From NCBI GenBank assembly GCA_007129985.1, contig SKUL01000201.1, positions 1-5,214 of the forward strand: a stretch of 5,214 nt of DNA, written 5' to 3'. Below the pieces are notes generated by a model that was given only the letters and a program-made list of their open reading frames with translations, ran no database searches and had not been told where the DNA came from. This DNA is from Flavobacteriales bacterium. Lineage in GTDB: Bacteria > Bacteroidota > Bacteroidia > Flavobacteriales_D > SKUL01. The position numbers were made by a program, and so were the translations under genes. Shown one piece after another: positions 1 through 5,214 of this stretch. Positions within the stretch are counted from its first letter, which is position 1; every line of letters starts with the position of its first letter.

Positions 1-66
1 GATGTGTCGGCCGAGCTACCCGAAAATGTAGAACTGGCTTACGACGGACTGGAACTTTATCTCTGA
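1..66 (+). CDS. 3' end of a plus-strand gene, possibly an MBL-fold metallo-hydrolase (partial)
   Basis: Reading from base 1 in frame 1 gives 21 codons and then TGA at 64-66. The encoded C-terminus is DVSAELPENVELAYDGLELY followed by a final L. The tail 'LPxNVxLAYDGLEL' resembles, from memory, the last strand of PhnP-like MBL-fold metallo-hydrolases of Bacteroidota; that family assignment is a weak inference from 21 residues. The metal-binding motifs would lie upstream, outside the window. The gene converges on the dihydroorotase-like gene: its stop lies inside that gene's last codons, giving a 10-base overlap of the two 3' ends. I am fairly sure that this is a real coding end and much less sure of the function. 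Confidence 0.6.
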   Translation, partial: DVSAELPENVELAYDGLELYL

Positions 67-1325
67 CAAGGGTCTAAACGGCCATCGTTGTAGATGGCAA
101 GCGCCCGACCTCTCAGGCTTTCTCCCAAAAAGGGCGTGTTGGCGCTCTTGGAGCGCAATTCGCTTTTATCCAGCACCCACTCTGCATCAGGGTCAAAGAG
201 CGTGAGGTTTGCCGAAGCCCCCTCGGTAATTTCGGGTACCGGCAGGCCAAGAACTTCGCGCGGAGAGGAGCTGATTTTTTCGATAATCGTCTCAAGCGGC
301 AGTGCTTTGTGGAGCGCCTTATTCAGCACGCCAAACGCACTTTCAAGTCCGATAATTCCAAAGGCGGCGTGCTCAAACTCCACATTTTTGCGCTCTACCT
401 CGTAGGGCGAGTGGTCGGAGCAAATGGCGCTGATGGTTCCGTCTTTCAGTCCTTTTATCAATGCTTTACGGTGCGATTCATCGCGCAGAGGTGGCAATAC
501 TTTTTTCTGCTGGTCAAAATCCTTGAGGTCATTGTCGGAAAGCAACAGGTTGTGAGCATACACGTCGCAACTCACGTTCAGGCCATTTTTCCGGGCTTCG
601 CGTATCAGGCTCAACGCCCCTTCTGTAGAAATTCCCGTGAAGTGAACGCGCGCTTCGTTGTATGCACAAAGTTTCAAATCACGGGCTACCATCAGCTCTT
701 CGGCCAGCGCCGGAATACCTTTCATGCCCAGTTGGGTGCTCATGTCGCCCTCGTGCATTTGCCCTTTGTTGCTCAGCGAAGGCTCCAGCGGAAAAGTAAT
801 AATCAATCCGTTGAAATTACGGGCGTAAAGCATGGCTGTGCTCAGCAAGGCTGCGTTGGCCATGGGCCGTTTGCCGTCGGTAAAAGCCACCGCGCCGGAC
901 GAGCGCATGTCGAACAGTTCAGCCATCTGCTTTCCCTCTCTGTTGGCGCTTACCGTACCACAAGGGTATAGCTCCACACAAGAGCCTTTGGAGCGGTTGC
1001 GAACATAGTCAATGTGCGACTTGGTGCAGAGCGGCGGCGATGTTTCGGGCACAATGCACACTCCTGTAAAACCTCCTTTTCGCGCGGCCTGAAGTCCTGT
1101 GCAGATGTCCTCGCGATGCTCATTTCCGGGGTCGCAGAAATTGGCCCGCATGTCGAACCAACCGATGGATACATGCAGATTGGAGGCTTTGAACACCTCG
1201 CCTTTGTGCTCAATGCGCGCGGCAATTTTCTCAATTTTACCCTTGCGAATCAGGATGTCGCGCTTTTTCATGTGGTGCGGGCTCCCGCTGTTCACCACCA
1301 CTGCCGATTTGATGAGCAAGTCCAT
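57..1325 (-). CDS. Dihydroorotase-like protein lacking catalytic metal ligands (probable pseudoenzyme)
   Basis: This 422-residue protein has the full length and fold markers of type I dihydroorotase, which cyclises carbamoyl aspartate in pyrimidine synthesis. Visible markers are an N-terminal MDLLIKSAVVVN strand, a degenerate 'GWFDMRANFCDPG' (55-67), 'VLPPLRDE' (276-283), 'CSDHSPY' (302-308) and 'FGIIGLES' (322-329). The catalytic HxHxR motif of the family reads R60-A-N62-F-C64 here. The third metal histidine aligns with F178 and the fourth with G231, while the substrate-binding NT reads E94-T95. The acidic residues D150 and D304 remain. The protein should therefore not bind the zinc pair or catalyse the reaction. 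By analogy with the inactive PyrC' partner of some aspartate transcarbamoylases, a structural role is possible but not shown. The start ATG (1325-1323) overlaps the stop of the BatA-like gene as TAATG, which suggests translational coupling. The usual label 'dihydroorotase (pyrC)' would be misleading. The frame is intact, so this is not a decayed gene. Confidence 0.9.
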   Translation of the reverse strand: MDLLIKSAVVVNSGSPHHMKKRDILIRKGKIEKIAARIEHKGEVFKASNLHVSIGWFDMRANFCDPGNEHREDICTGLQAARKGGFTGVCIVPETSPPLCTKSHIDYVRNRSKGSCVELYPCGTVSANREGKQMAELFDMRSSGAVAFTDGKRPMANAALLSTAMLYARNFNGLIITFPLEPSLSNKGQMHEGDMSTQLGMKGIPALAEELMVARDLKLCAYNEARVHFTGISTEGALSLIREARKNGLNVSCDVYAHNLLLSDNDLKDFDQQKKVLPPLRDESHRKALIKGLKDGTISAICSDHSPYEVERKNVEFEHAAFGIIGLESAFGVLNKALHKALPLETIIEKISSSPREVLGLPVPEITEGASANLTLFDPDAEWVLDKSELRSKSANTPFLGESLRGRALAIYNDGRLDPCQR

Positions 1326-3376
1326 TATTTCCAGAATTTGAGCAAAAGTATTTCAACGAGGAGGAAAAGCAAGGCCAATAAAATGAGCCACTTCCAGAGT
1401 TTTTGTCCTGATTCAAGTTGCAGTAAGCTGGCTTCCAGCGCATCGCCGGTTTTGTCGAGCACGGCTGTATCCTGCATTCCACGTACATCCAGTTGGTCGC
1501 GCAATTGTGCGCCGCTGTAGTAATCCAGCGCGCTTTCCGTACGGGGATAGTTGAATGCAAGGCCCGCTACCACGGTTTCGCCCAGTTTGAGCATGTAGTG
1601 ACCGGCTTCCTCAATATGGTCGCGCACAAAGATGAATCCGCGCCCTTCTATGCTGGCAAAATCGGGTATGAACGACAGGTTGCCATCCATGCTTTCTACC
1701 GTAAACACCTCTTGGTCGGCCGGAATACGCGAGCCTGCAGGAATGGCTGTTTCGCGCCCGAGGTTGTAGCTGATGGCACCCGAGGGTCGGCTGAGCTCCG
1801 ACATGCGCAATACCGAGGTTACAAAGGTGGCGTGGCGCGCAAAATTGTTGTTTTCGGTGTGCAGCGGAACGGCCGAAACGTAGAGGTTTCCGCTTCCAAA
1901 GGGTATGTGGCTCAGAAAAGCGTCGCCGGTCTGAAGGCGCATCAGCGTACGGTCATTGCTGGTGGTTCGGCTGGCCATTTTGTAGTAGCTGAGTACGCGC
2001 GGTAAATCAATGTTTCGCGGAATGCGCTCAAAGAGATTGGCGAAAAACGGTGATTCTGCATCGAGGTAATTCACGCGGGCATCGCTTTGCACCACGTTTT
2101 CGAAAGTGGGGCCGCGAAACCGCAACATGGCAGCATTGAGGCTTTCGGCGTCAATGGAAAGTCCGGGCAACAGAAACACTGCACCTCCCTGGTCCACAAA
2201 GCGCTCAAGTGCATCCGCCAGACCGGTACTGATGCTGTTGAGCTGGTTCAGGATGATGAAATGCTGCGATTCCATCACCGTATAATCAATCATGCGCACG
2301 CCTGTTTGCACAAACTCGTACAGCGGGTCGTCGCCAAAAAGTTTCGAAAAGTAATCCGGTCCGTCGGGTGGAAGTTCGCCGGTAATTTCCATCACTTTCA
2401 ATGTCGAATCCACTTTGAAGGTAAAGTAGTAGCGGTCGTCGAAGGTCACAGGGTAGTCGTCAATGTCCACATAACCAAAACGGAAGCCCGGTTCGTCGTT
2501 GCTGAAATAAAGCGCGGTATCTGTGTAACTCTGCGGCGAGGTGTTGAATGAGCCCACGGCAGCTTGTCGGCCGTCGAGCCAAAGGGTGAGGGGCATGTCA
2601 TCCACCTGTTTTTCGCTGTGGTTGCGGATGCGGATGTTGAGTTTTTCCTGCTGGGTGAGGTTGTGGAAAGGGGTTTCGAACCACACAGAGTCCACGTACA
2701 CATTGTCCGACGCACGCGTGGGGATGATAACAAAGTGCACTTGCACCAGCGTGTCGGGTTCCAGTGCATCGAAGTCGCACATGTTCTGCTGAAAATCCGA
2801 CACCACAAAAAGCTGTGCGTCTTTGTTGTCGGCCGTTTTGAGCAGGTCGCGCTGGCGGGCAACGATTTCGCTCAGGTTACGGGCTTGCGGACCAATTTCA
2901 ATTTCGTCGAGTTGATTGAGGAAGTCCTCCCGCGCCAGAAAACGCTGATGCCGTCCCTCAAACTGATGGGTGAGTAACTGAAACGAGGCAGAAGGCGGGT
3001 AAGCGGCGGCAATGCTTCGCGCAGATTCAAGCGCCTGAAGAAAGAGGGAGCCGTCTTCATTTTCGCTCTGCATGCTAAAACTGTTGTCCACAAAAATGCT
3101 GATGGCTTTTTCGGCCTGCACGGCGGCAGCGTCCTTGCGGGGAATAACCGGCTGGGCAAATGCCAGGACCAATGCTGTGAGGAGTAGCATCCGGCTGAGC
3201 AGTACCAAAAGGTGCTTGAGCTGTCGTGTACTTTGCGTTCTTTCGTTTACCTCGCGCAAAAAAGCCACGTTGGTGAACATCACGCGCTTGTAGCGGCGAA
3301 AGTTAAAAAGGTGAATAATCAGCGGGATAGCCAGCGCGAAGAGCGCATAAAGAAATTCTGGGTAGAGAAATTTCAT
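1325..3376 (-). CDS. BatA-like membrane protein with VWA domain
   Basis: A 683-residue membrane protein of unknown exact function. Residues 1-42 match the N-terminal BatA/aerotolerance-regulator domain (TIGR02226): a first membrane helix (about 7-25), then the motif IHLFNFRRYKRV with basic residues on the cytoplasmic side, then 'FTNVAFLREV'. A second helix spans about 55-75. Residues about 90-225 form a von Willebrand A-type domain with a MIDAS-like DNSFS (D97, S99, S101) and 'VVSDF' (D194). The threonine expected in a full MIDAS is not evident near 'ARNLSEI', so metal binding may be altered. A beta-rich region follows, then a segment (about 326-420) like the glutamine-amidotransferase-like fold seen in related proteins, without a visible catalytic triad. 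A C-terminal helix (about 661-679) ends in KFWK. Canonical Bat operons carry a MoxR ATPase and BatB-E; none of these is next to it here. The start ATG follows a TATCTTTG box by 7 bases. The stop overlaps the pyrC-like start. Confidence 0.88.
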   Translation of the reverse strand: MKFLYPEFLYALFALAIPLIIHLFNFRRYKRVMFTNVAFLREVNERTQSTRQLKHLLVLLSRMLLLTALVLAFAQPVIPRKDAAAVQAEKAISIFVDNSFSMQSENEDGSLFLQALESARSIAAAYPPSASFQLLTHQFEGRHQRFLAREDFLNQLDEIEIGPQARNLSEIVARQRDLLKTADNKDAQLFVVSDFQQNMCDFDALEPDTLVQVHFVIIPTRASDNVYVDSVWFETPFHNLTQQEKLNIRIRNHSEKQVDDMPLTLWLDGRQAAVGSFNTSPQSYTDTALYFSNDEPGFRFGYVDIDDYPVTFDDRYYFTFKVDSTLKVMEITGELPPDGPDYFSKLFGDDPLYEFVQTGVRMIDYTVMESQHFIILNQLNSISTGLADALERFVDQGGAVFLLPGLSIDAESLNAAMLRFRGPTFENVVQSDARVNYLDAESPFFANLFERIPRNIDLPRVLSYYKMASRTTSNDRTLMRLQTGDAFLSHIPFGSGNLYVSAVPLHTENNNFARHATFVTSVLRMSELSRPSGAISYNLGRETAIPAGSRIPADQEVFTVESMDGNLSFIPDFASIEGRGFIFVRDHIEEAGHYMLKLGETVVAGLAFNYPRTESALDYYSGAQLRDQLDVRGMQDTAVLDKTGDALEASLLQLESGQKLWKWLILLALLFLLVEILLLKFWK

Positions 3377-3383
3377 CGAGGCT

Positions 3384-3391
3384 CAAAGATA
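3384..3391 (-). promoter_or_regulatory. Possible Bacteroidota -7 promoter element upstream of the BatA-like gene
   Basis: On the minus strand the 44-base gap between the TIGR02757 gene and the BatA-like gene contains TATCTTTG, an exact match to the Bacteroidota -7 consensus TAnnTTTG. It ends only 7 bases before the ATG at 3376, so a transcript from it would be nearly leaderless. No clear TTG -33 element stands at the usual distance of about 19 bases, which weakens the call. It could serve as an internal promoter that separates the batA-like/pyrC-like pair from the upstream lolD/TIGR02757 pair. Confidence 0.35.
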
Positions 3392-3420
3392 GGAATTGAT
3401 TGATTACGGATGGCAGGGCT

Positions 3421-4179
3421 TCAAAATTGTTCCTCTGCGCCGAGCGAGAAGAGGGCAAAGTCGTATTTCACGGGGTCGTCGGGGTCGAATTTTCGCAGCG
3501 CTGATGTCACTTCTTCTACCGCCTGCCAGTCGTTGGCTTTGCGCTGTAGCAGGCCCAGCTTGCGCGAAACGGTTGCCGTGTGAACATCCAGTGGCAGAAA
3601 CAGCCCTGCCGGCTTGAGATTGTCCCAAATACCAAAATCTACCCCGGTCGCATCTTTGCGCACCATCCAGCGCAGGTACATGTTGAGGCGTTTGGCCGCC
3701 GCGCCTCGGGTAATATCGGGAATGTGCTTGGCCACGCGTGTTTCGTGTGGCGCCGCCAGCATAATGGTTCTGAAATGTGCAATGGCTTCGGCGGCGTTGC
3801 GGCCTTTAAAAGCTGCTTCAACCGACCCCAAAGTGCGCACAATATCCTGCAATCGGAGCAGAAAAAACTGAATGTCGTAGGGCTGAAAAGTGCGATGAAC
3901 GAACTGCTCAAAAGGTTTCAGGTCGTGCGGGGTGAATTGACTCACAAACTGATACGGCTCATGGTTCATAAACTCCAGAATGCGCTCGCCGCTGCGAATG
4001 ATGCTTGTGCGCTGCCCCCAGGCAATGGTGGCCACCAGCAAGGCAATGATTTCAATGTCGCGGGGCTTAGAAAAGCGGTGCGGCAGACAAATAGGGTCGT
4101 TGGCGATAAAACCGGGTTGGTTGTACTGCGCCAACTTGGCATTGAGAAAATCCCTTAACTGCTTATCCTTTTTGTTCAC
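3421..4179 (-). CDS. TIGR02757/DUF2400 family protein, HhH-GPD glycosylase-like
   Basis: A 252-residue soluble protein that I recognise as the TIGR02757 (DUF2400) family, typical of Bacteroidota, about 250 residues long and without an assigned function. The sequence resembles the HhH-GPD DNA glycosylase fold in two places. 'IEIIALLVATIAWGQRTS' (42-59) has the shape of the endonuclease III helix 'ELLIAxxLSxQT'. 'PLDVHTATVSRKLGLL' (196-211) mirrors the 'VDTHVxRVxxRLGL' segment, in which the aspartate (here D198) is catalytic. A lysine in 'AAKRLNMYLR' (K163) lies where AGOG-type enzymes place theirs relative to that aspartate. The iron-sulfur cysteine cluster that follows this region in endonuclease III is absent, because the protein ends at residue 252 soon after 'YDFALFSLG'. 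The glycosylase relationship is inference. The start is GTG at 4179-4177, overlapping the lolD stop as GTGA; the next methionine (M71) is too far inside the conserved part to be the start. Confidence 0.88.
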   Translation of the reverse strand: MNKKDKQLRDFLNAKLAQYNQPGFIANDPICLPHRFSKPRDIEIIALLVATIAWGQRTSIIRSGERILEFMNHEPYQFVSQFTPHDLKPFEQFVHRTFQPYDIQFFLLRLQDIVRTLGSVEAAFKGRNAAEAIAHFRTIMLAAPHETRVAKHIPDITRGAAAKRLNMYLRWMVRKDATGVDFGIWDNLKPAGLFLPLDVHTATVSRKLGLLQRKANDWQAVEEVTSALRKFDPDDPVKYDFALFSLGAEEQF

Positions 4180-4856
4180 TGAGCGTGTACCATTCTGCCG
4201 TCTTCCATCACCAGCGTGCGGTCGGCCATTTGCGCCAGCGACTCATTGTGCGTTACGATGATAAAGGTTTGGCCCCATTCGTCGCGCAGCTTGAAAAACA
4301 GCTTGTGCAGCTCTTCGGAGTTCACCGAATCGAGGTTGCCCGAGGGTTCGTCGGCAAACACAATATCGGGTTTGTTCATGAGCGCGCGTGCCACGGCCAC
4401 CCTTTGCTGTTCACCCCCCGAAAGAGCTGAAGGTTTGTGTTGAAGTCGGTGCGACAGTCCCAAAAACTGCAGCAATTCCTCCGCGCGCTTGTTGGCTTCT
4501 GCGCGCCCTTCACCGGCAATAAAGGCGGGGATGCACACATTTTCAATGGCGGTAAATTCGGGCAGCAGGTGGTGAAACTGAAAGATAAAACCGATGTGCT
4601 TGTTTCTGAAAGCCGCCATTTTGCGGTTGTTGAGCTTCAGCACGTCTTCGTTGTTGATAAGGAGCTGGCCGCTGTCCGGACGGTCGAGGGTTCCGGCAAT
4701 TTGCAACAGGGTGGTTTTACCGGCTCCGCTGCGCCCCACAATGCTTACAACTTCGCCGCGGTTTACGGAGAGGTCTACACCGCGCAGCACTTCCACATCG
4801 CCGTACGACTTGTGAATGTTGCTCGCAACCAATACCGGATTTGGGGATGAAGTCAA
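4176..4856 (-). CDS. lolD: LolD-like lipoprotein-releasing ABC transporter ATP-binding protein
   Basis: A 226-residue ABC ATPase of the LolD/MacB/FtsE group. LolD, with the membrane proteins LolC/E, uses ATP to extract outer-membrane lipoproteins from the inner membrane. All nucleotide-binding motifs are intact: Walker A GRSGAGKT (41-48), Q-loop Q93, signature LSGGEQQR (145-152), Walker B IVFADEP (165-171, catalytic E170), D-loop SGNLDS (172-177) and switch H203. The stretch 'FQFHHLLPEFTAIENV' after the Q-loop is typical of LolD rather than of FtsE. No LolC/E permease lies in the window, so the partner must be encoded elsewhere. The start is TTG at 4856-4854: an in-frame TAG stands two codons upstream (4862-4860) and no ATG lies ahead of the conserved 'ASNIHKSYG'. 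The TGA stop overlaps the next gene's GTG by four bases. The family is certain; LolD rather than a MacB-like ATPase is likely. Confidence 0.88.
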   Translation of the reverse strand: MTSSPNPVLVASNIHKSYGDVEVLRGVDLSVNRGEVVSIVGRSGAGKTTLLQIAGTLDRPDSGQLLINNEDVLKLNNRKMAAFRNKHIGFIFQFHHLLPEFTAIENVCIPAFIAGEGRAEANKRAEELLQFLGLSHRLQHKPSALSGGEQQRVAVARALMNKPDIVFADEPSGNLDSVNSEELHKLFFKLRDEWGQTFIIVTHNESLAQMADRTLVMEDGRMVHAQ

Positions 4857-4879
4857 TGCCTAAGTTAAAAGTCAAATTT

Positions 4880-4897
4880 CCACACCGCGGGCTGTGG
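4880..4897 (-). other. Short GC-rich inverted repeat before lolD
   Basis: CCACA (4880-4884) and TGTGG (4893-4897) form a 5 bp stem around an 8-base GC-rich loop, in the 87-base gap between the small membrane protein gene and lolD. On the minus strand it is followed by AAATTTGACTTTT, so it could be a weak terminator of the small gene or a leader hairpin of lolD. The stem is short and chance is a fair alternative. Confidence 0.25.
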
Positions 4898-4903
4898 GGT
4901 GCG

Positions 4904-4911
4904 CGAAGATA
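4904..4911 (-). promoter_or_regulatory. Possible -7 promoter element upstream of lolD
   Basis: The minus strand reads TATCTTCG, one base off the TAnnTTTG consensus and close to the TATCTTTG seen before the BatA-like gene. It would start a leader of about 40 bases for lolD. No convincing TTG -33 element is present; only CTTTAC lies upstream. Weak support. Confidence 0.25.
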
Positions 4912-4943
4912 GGACTTTTGGCCGTGTAAAGCAGTGAGCCTCT

Positions 4944-5057
4944 TTAGCGGTTTTTACGCTTCTTTTTGTTTTGGTGGCGCTTGTTTACCAGCTTGGCGAA
5001 TAGCACCAGGGCCAGAATGAGGCCGCCGGCAATAAGAATTTTGGTGAGGTCGCTCAT
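4944..5057 (-). CDS. Small single-pass membrane protein, 37 residues, unrecognised
   Basis: An ATG at 5057-5055 opens a 37-codon frame ending in TAA (4946-4944). The protein begins MSDLTKILIAGGLILALVLF. After a short N-terminus, residues about 7-24 form one continuous hydrophobic helix with a GG pair (11-12), followed by a very basic tail, KRHQNKKKRKNR (26-37). This is the arrangement of a small membrane protein with a positively charged cytoplasmic end. A hydrophobic helix, a lysine/arginine tail and a clean stop are unlikely together by chance in so short a frame, and the frame lies on the same strand and 87 bases ahead of lolD. I do not recognise a family and propose no function. It could be a membrane anchor or a regulator of an envelope machine, which is inference only. 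It could be cotranscribed with lolD. Confidence 0.68.
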   Translation of the reverse strand: MSDLTKILIAGGLILALVLFAKLVNKRHQNKKKRKNR

Positions 5058-5101
5058 GATTGGTTTTATTTGGTTGCCCAATTTAGGCATTTCAACCCAG
5101 A

Positions 5102-5131
5102 TTATTCGTTAGACATAAGTCAAACGAATAA
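5102..5131. repeat. Near-perfect inverted repeat (hairpin I)
   Basis: TTATTCGTT (5102-5110) pairs with AACGAATAA (5123-5131) for 9 bp. After one A-A mismatch (5111/5122), GAC (5112-5114) pairs with GTC (5119-5121) around the loop ATAA. In all, 12 of 13 positions pair. It lies 45 bases upstream of the small membrane protein start. There is no T-run on either side, so it is not a classic terminator. It could be a leader structure, an operator or part of a structured RNA with the next element. Confidence 0.6.
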
Positions 5132-5132
5132 A

Positions 5133-5197
5133 CGACTAAGAAAATCAATCCATTCAGTTGATTTTTCAAATCACCTTCATGGTGATTTTCTAAGTCG
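5133..5197. repeat. Nested four-block inverted repeat, possible three-way junction
   Basis: CGACTAAGAAAATCA (5133-5147) and TGATTTTCTAAGTCG (5183-5197) are inverted repeats matching at 14 of 15 positions, with one A-A mismatch (5138/5192). Two perfect 8 bp hairpins lie between or within these arms: AAAATCAA (5141-5148) with TTGATTTT (5158-5165), and AAATCACC (5168-5175) with GGTGATTT (5181-5188). The four blocks are therefore mutually complementary. Either the long outer stem forms with a small inner TGATTT/AAATCA hairpin, or a 7 bp base (5133-5140/5190-5197) carries both 8 bp hairpins with linkers of 0, 2 and 1 bases. The strand and role are unknown: leader RNA, terminator of the gene beyond the window, or a small inverted-repeat element are all possible. 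No target-site duplication is evident. Confidence 0.65.
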
Positions 5198-5214
5198 GGG
5201 TTTACCCTTCCCGA
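5195..5214. repeat. Third inverted repeat cut by the window edge
   Basis: TCGGG (5195-5199) and CCCGA (5210-5214) are complementary, and GGGT/ACCC (5198-5201/5204-5207) offers an alternative smaller stem. The first arm shares 5195-5197 with the outer stem of the preceding element, so the two would compete. The right arm is at the window end and may continue. Confidence 0.3.

Noticed and set aside
309..971. Long plus-strand open frame (220 codons) opposite the dihydroorotase-like gene
   Set aside because: It is fully antisense to a gene with clear family motifs, and its translation has no recognisable domain and a composition typical of antisense shadows.
1493..2977. Several plus-strand open frames opposite the BatA-like gene
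   Set aside because: All are antisense to a well-supported gene, without motifs, and are explained by its codon bias.
3580..4158. Plus-strand open frame of 192 codons opposite the TIGR02757 gene
   Set aside because: It is antisense to a conserved-family gene and its translation shows no domain.
5109..5115. GTTAGAC, which matches the integron attC core GTTRRRY
   Set aside because: No matching RYYYAAC box stands at the distance an attC site needs, and there is no cassette arrangement; the match is part of the 5102-5131 hairpin.
5141..5166. Plus-strand intrinsic terminator (stem followed by TTTTT)
   Set aside because: The stem is almost all A/T and the T-run is part of the stem itself; no plus-strand gene ends just before it.
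5176..5191. Tiny frames inside the hairpin (an M-K-V-I frame on the minus strand, an M-V-I-F frame on the plus strand), as leader peptides
   Set aside because: Each is only four codons long and is a by-product of the palindrome; there is no run of regulatory codons.
5133..5197. Miniature transposable element with 15 bp terminal repeats
   Set aside because: The flanks show no target-site duplication and no second copy is in the window; kept only as a structured repeat until a genome search is done.

Overview
The window comes from a chromosome of a Bacteroidota bacterium, most plausibly of the Flavobacteriia/Cryomorphaceae kind with roughly balanced GC; the exact lineage is inference. The evidence is the gene set: a TIGR02757/DUF2400 protein, a BatA-type N-terminal membrane domain fused to a von Willebrand A domain, a dihydroorotase-like protein without catalytic histidines, and a LolD-type ATPase. 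Shine-Dalgarno sequences are absent and there are TAnnTTTG-like boxes, both usual in this phylum. No mobile element, CRISPR array, tRNA or rRNA was seen.

Layout: bases 1-66 hold the 3' end of a plus-strand gene, possibly an MBL-fold hydrolase, which runs tail-to-tail into the minus-strand block. Everything else coding is on the minus strand. In transcription order these genes are a 37-residue single-pass membrane protein (5057-4944, unrecognised), a LolD-like lipoprotein-release ATPase (4856-4176, TTG start), a TIGR02757/DUF2400 protein (4179-3421, GTG start, 4-base overlap with lolD), a solo BatA-like VWA membrane protein (3376-1325), and a dihydroorotase-like pseudoenzyme (1325-57, 1-base TAATG overlap with the BatA-like gene). 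The tight junctions suggest two translationally coupled pairs, lolD/TIGR02757 and batA-like/pyrC-like. A possible -7 element lies in the 44-base gap between the pairs.

Bases 5058-5214 contain no recognised gene but are unusually structured. There is a 9+3 bp hairpin (5102-5131). Next to it, four mutually complementary blocks (5133-5197) can fold either as one long imperfect stem or as a compact three-way junction. This and the inactivated dihydroorotase are the strongest candidates for something undescribed.

The genes do not form one obvious pathway. The common theme is the cell envelope (LolD, BatA-like, the small membrane protein), with two proteins that look like enzymes turned to other or unknown uses (pyrC-like, TIGR02757).
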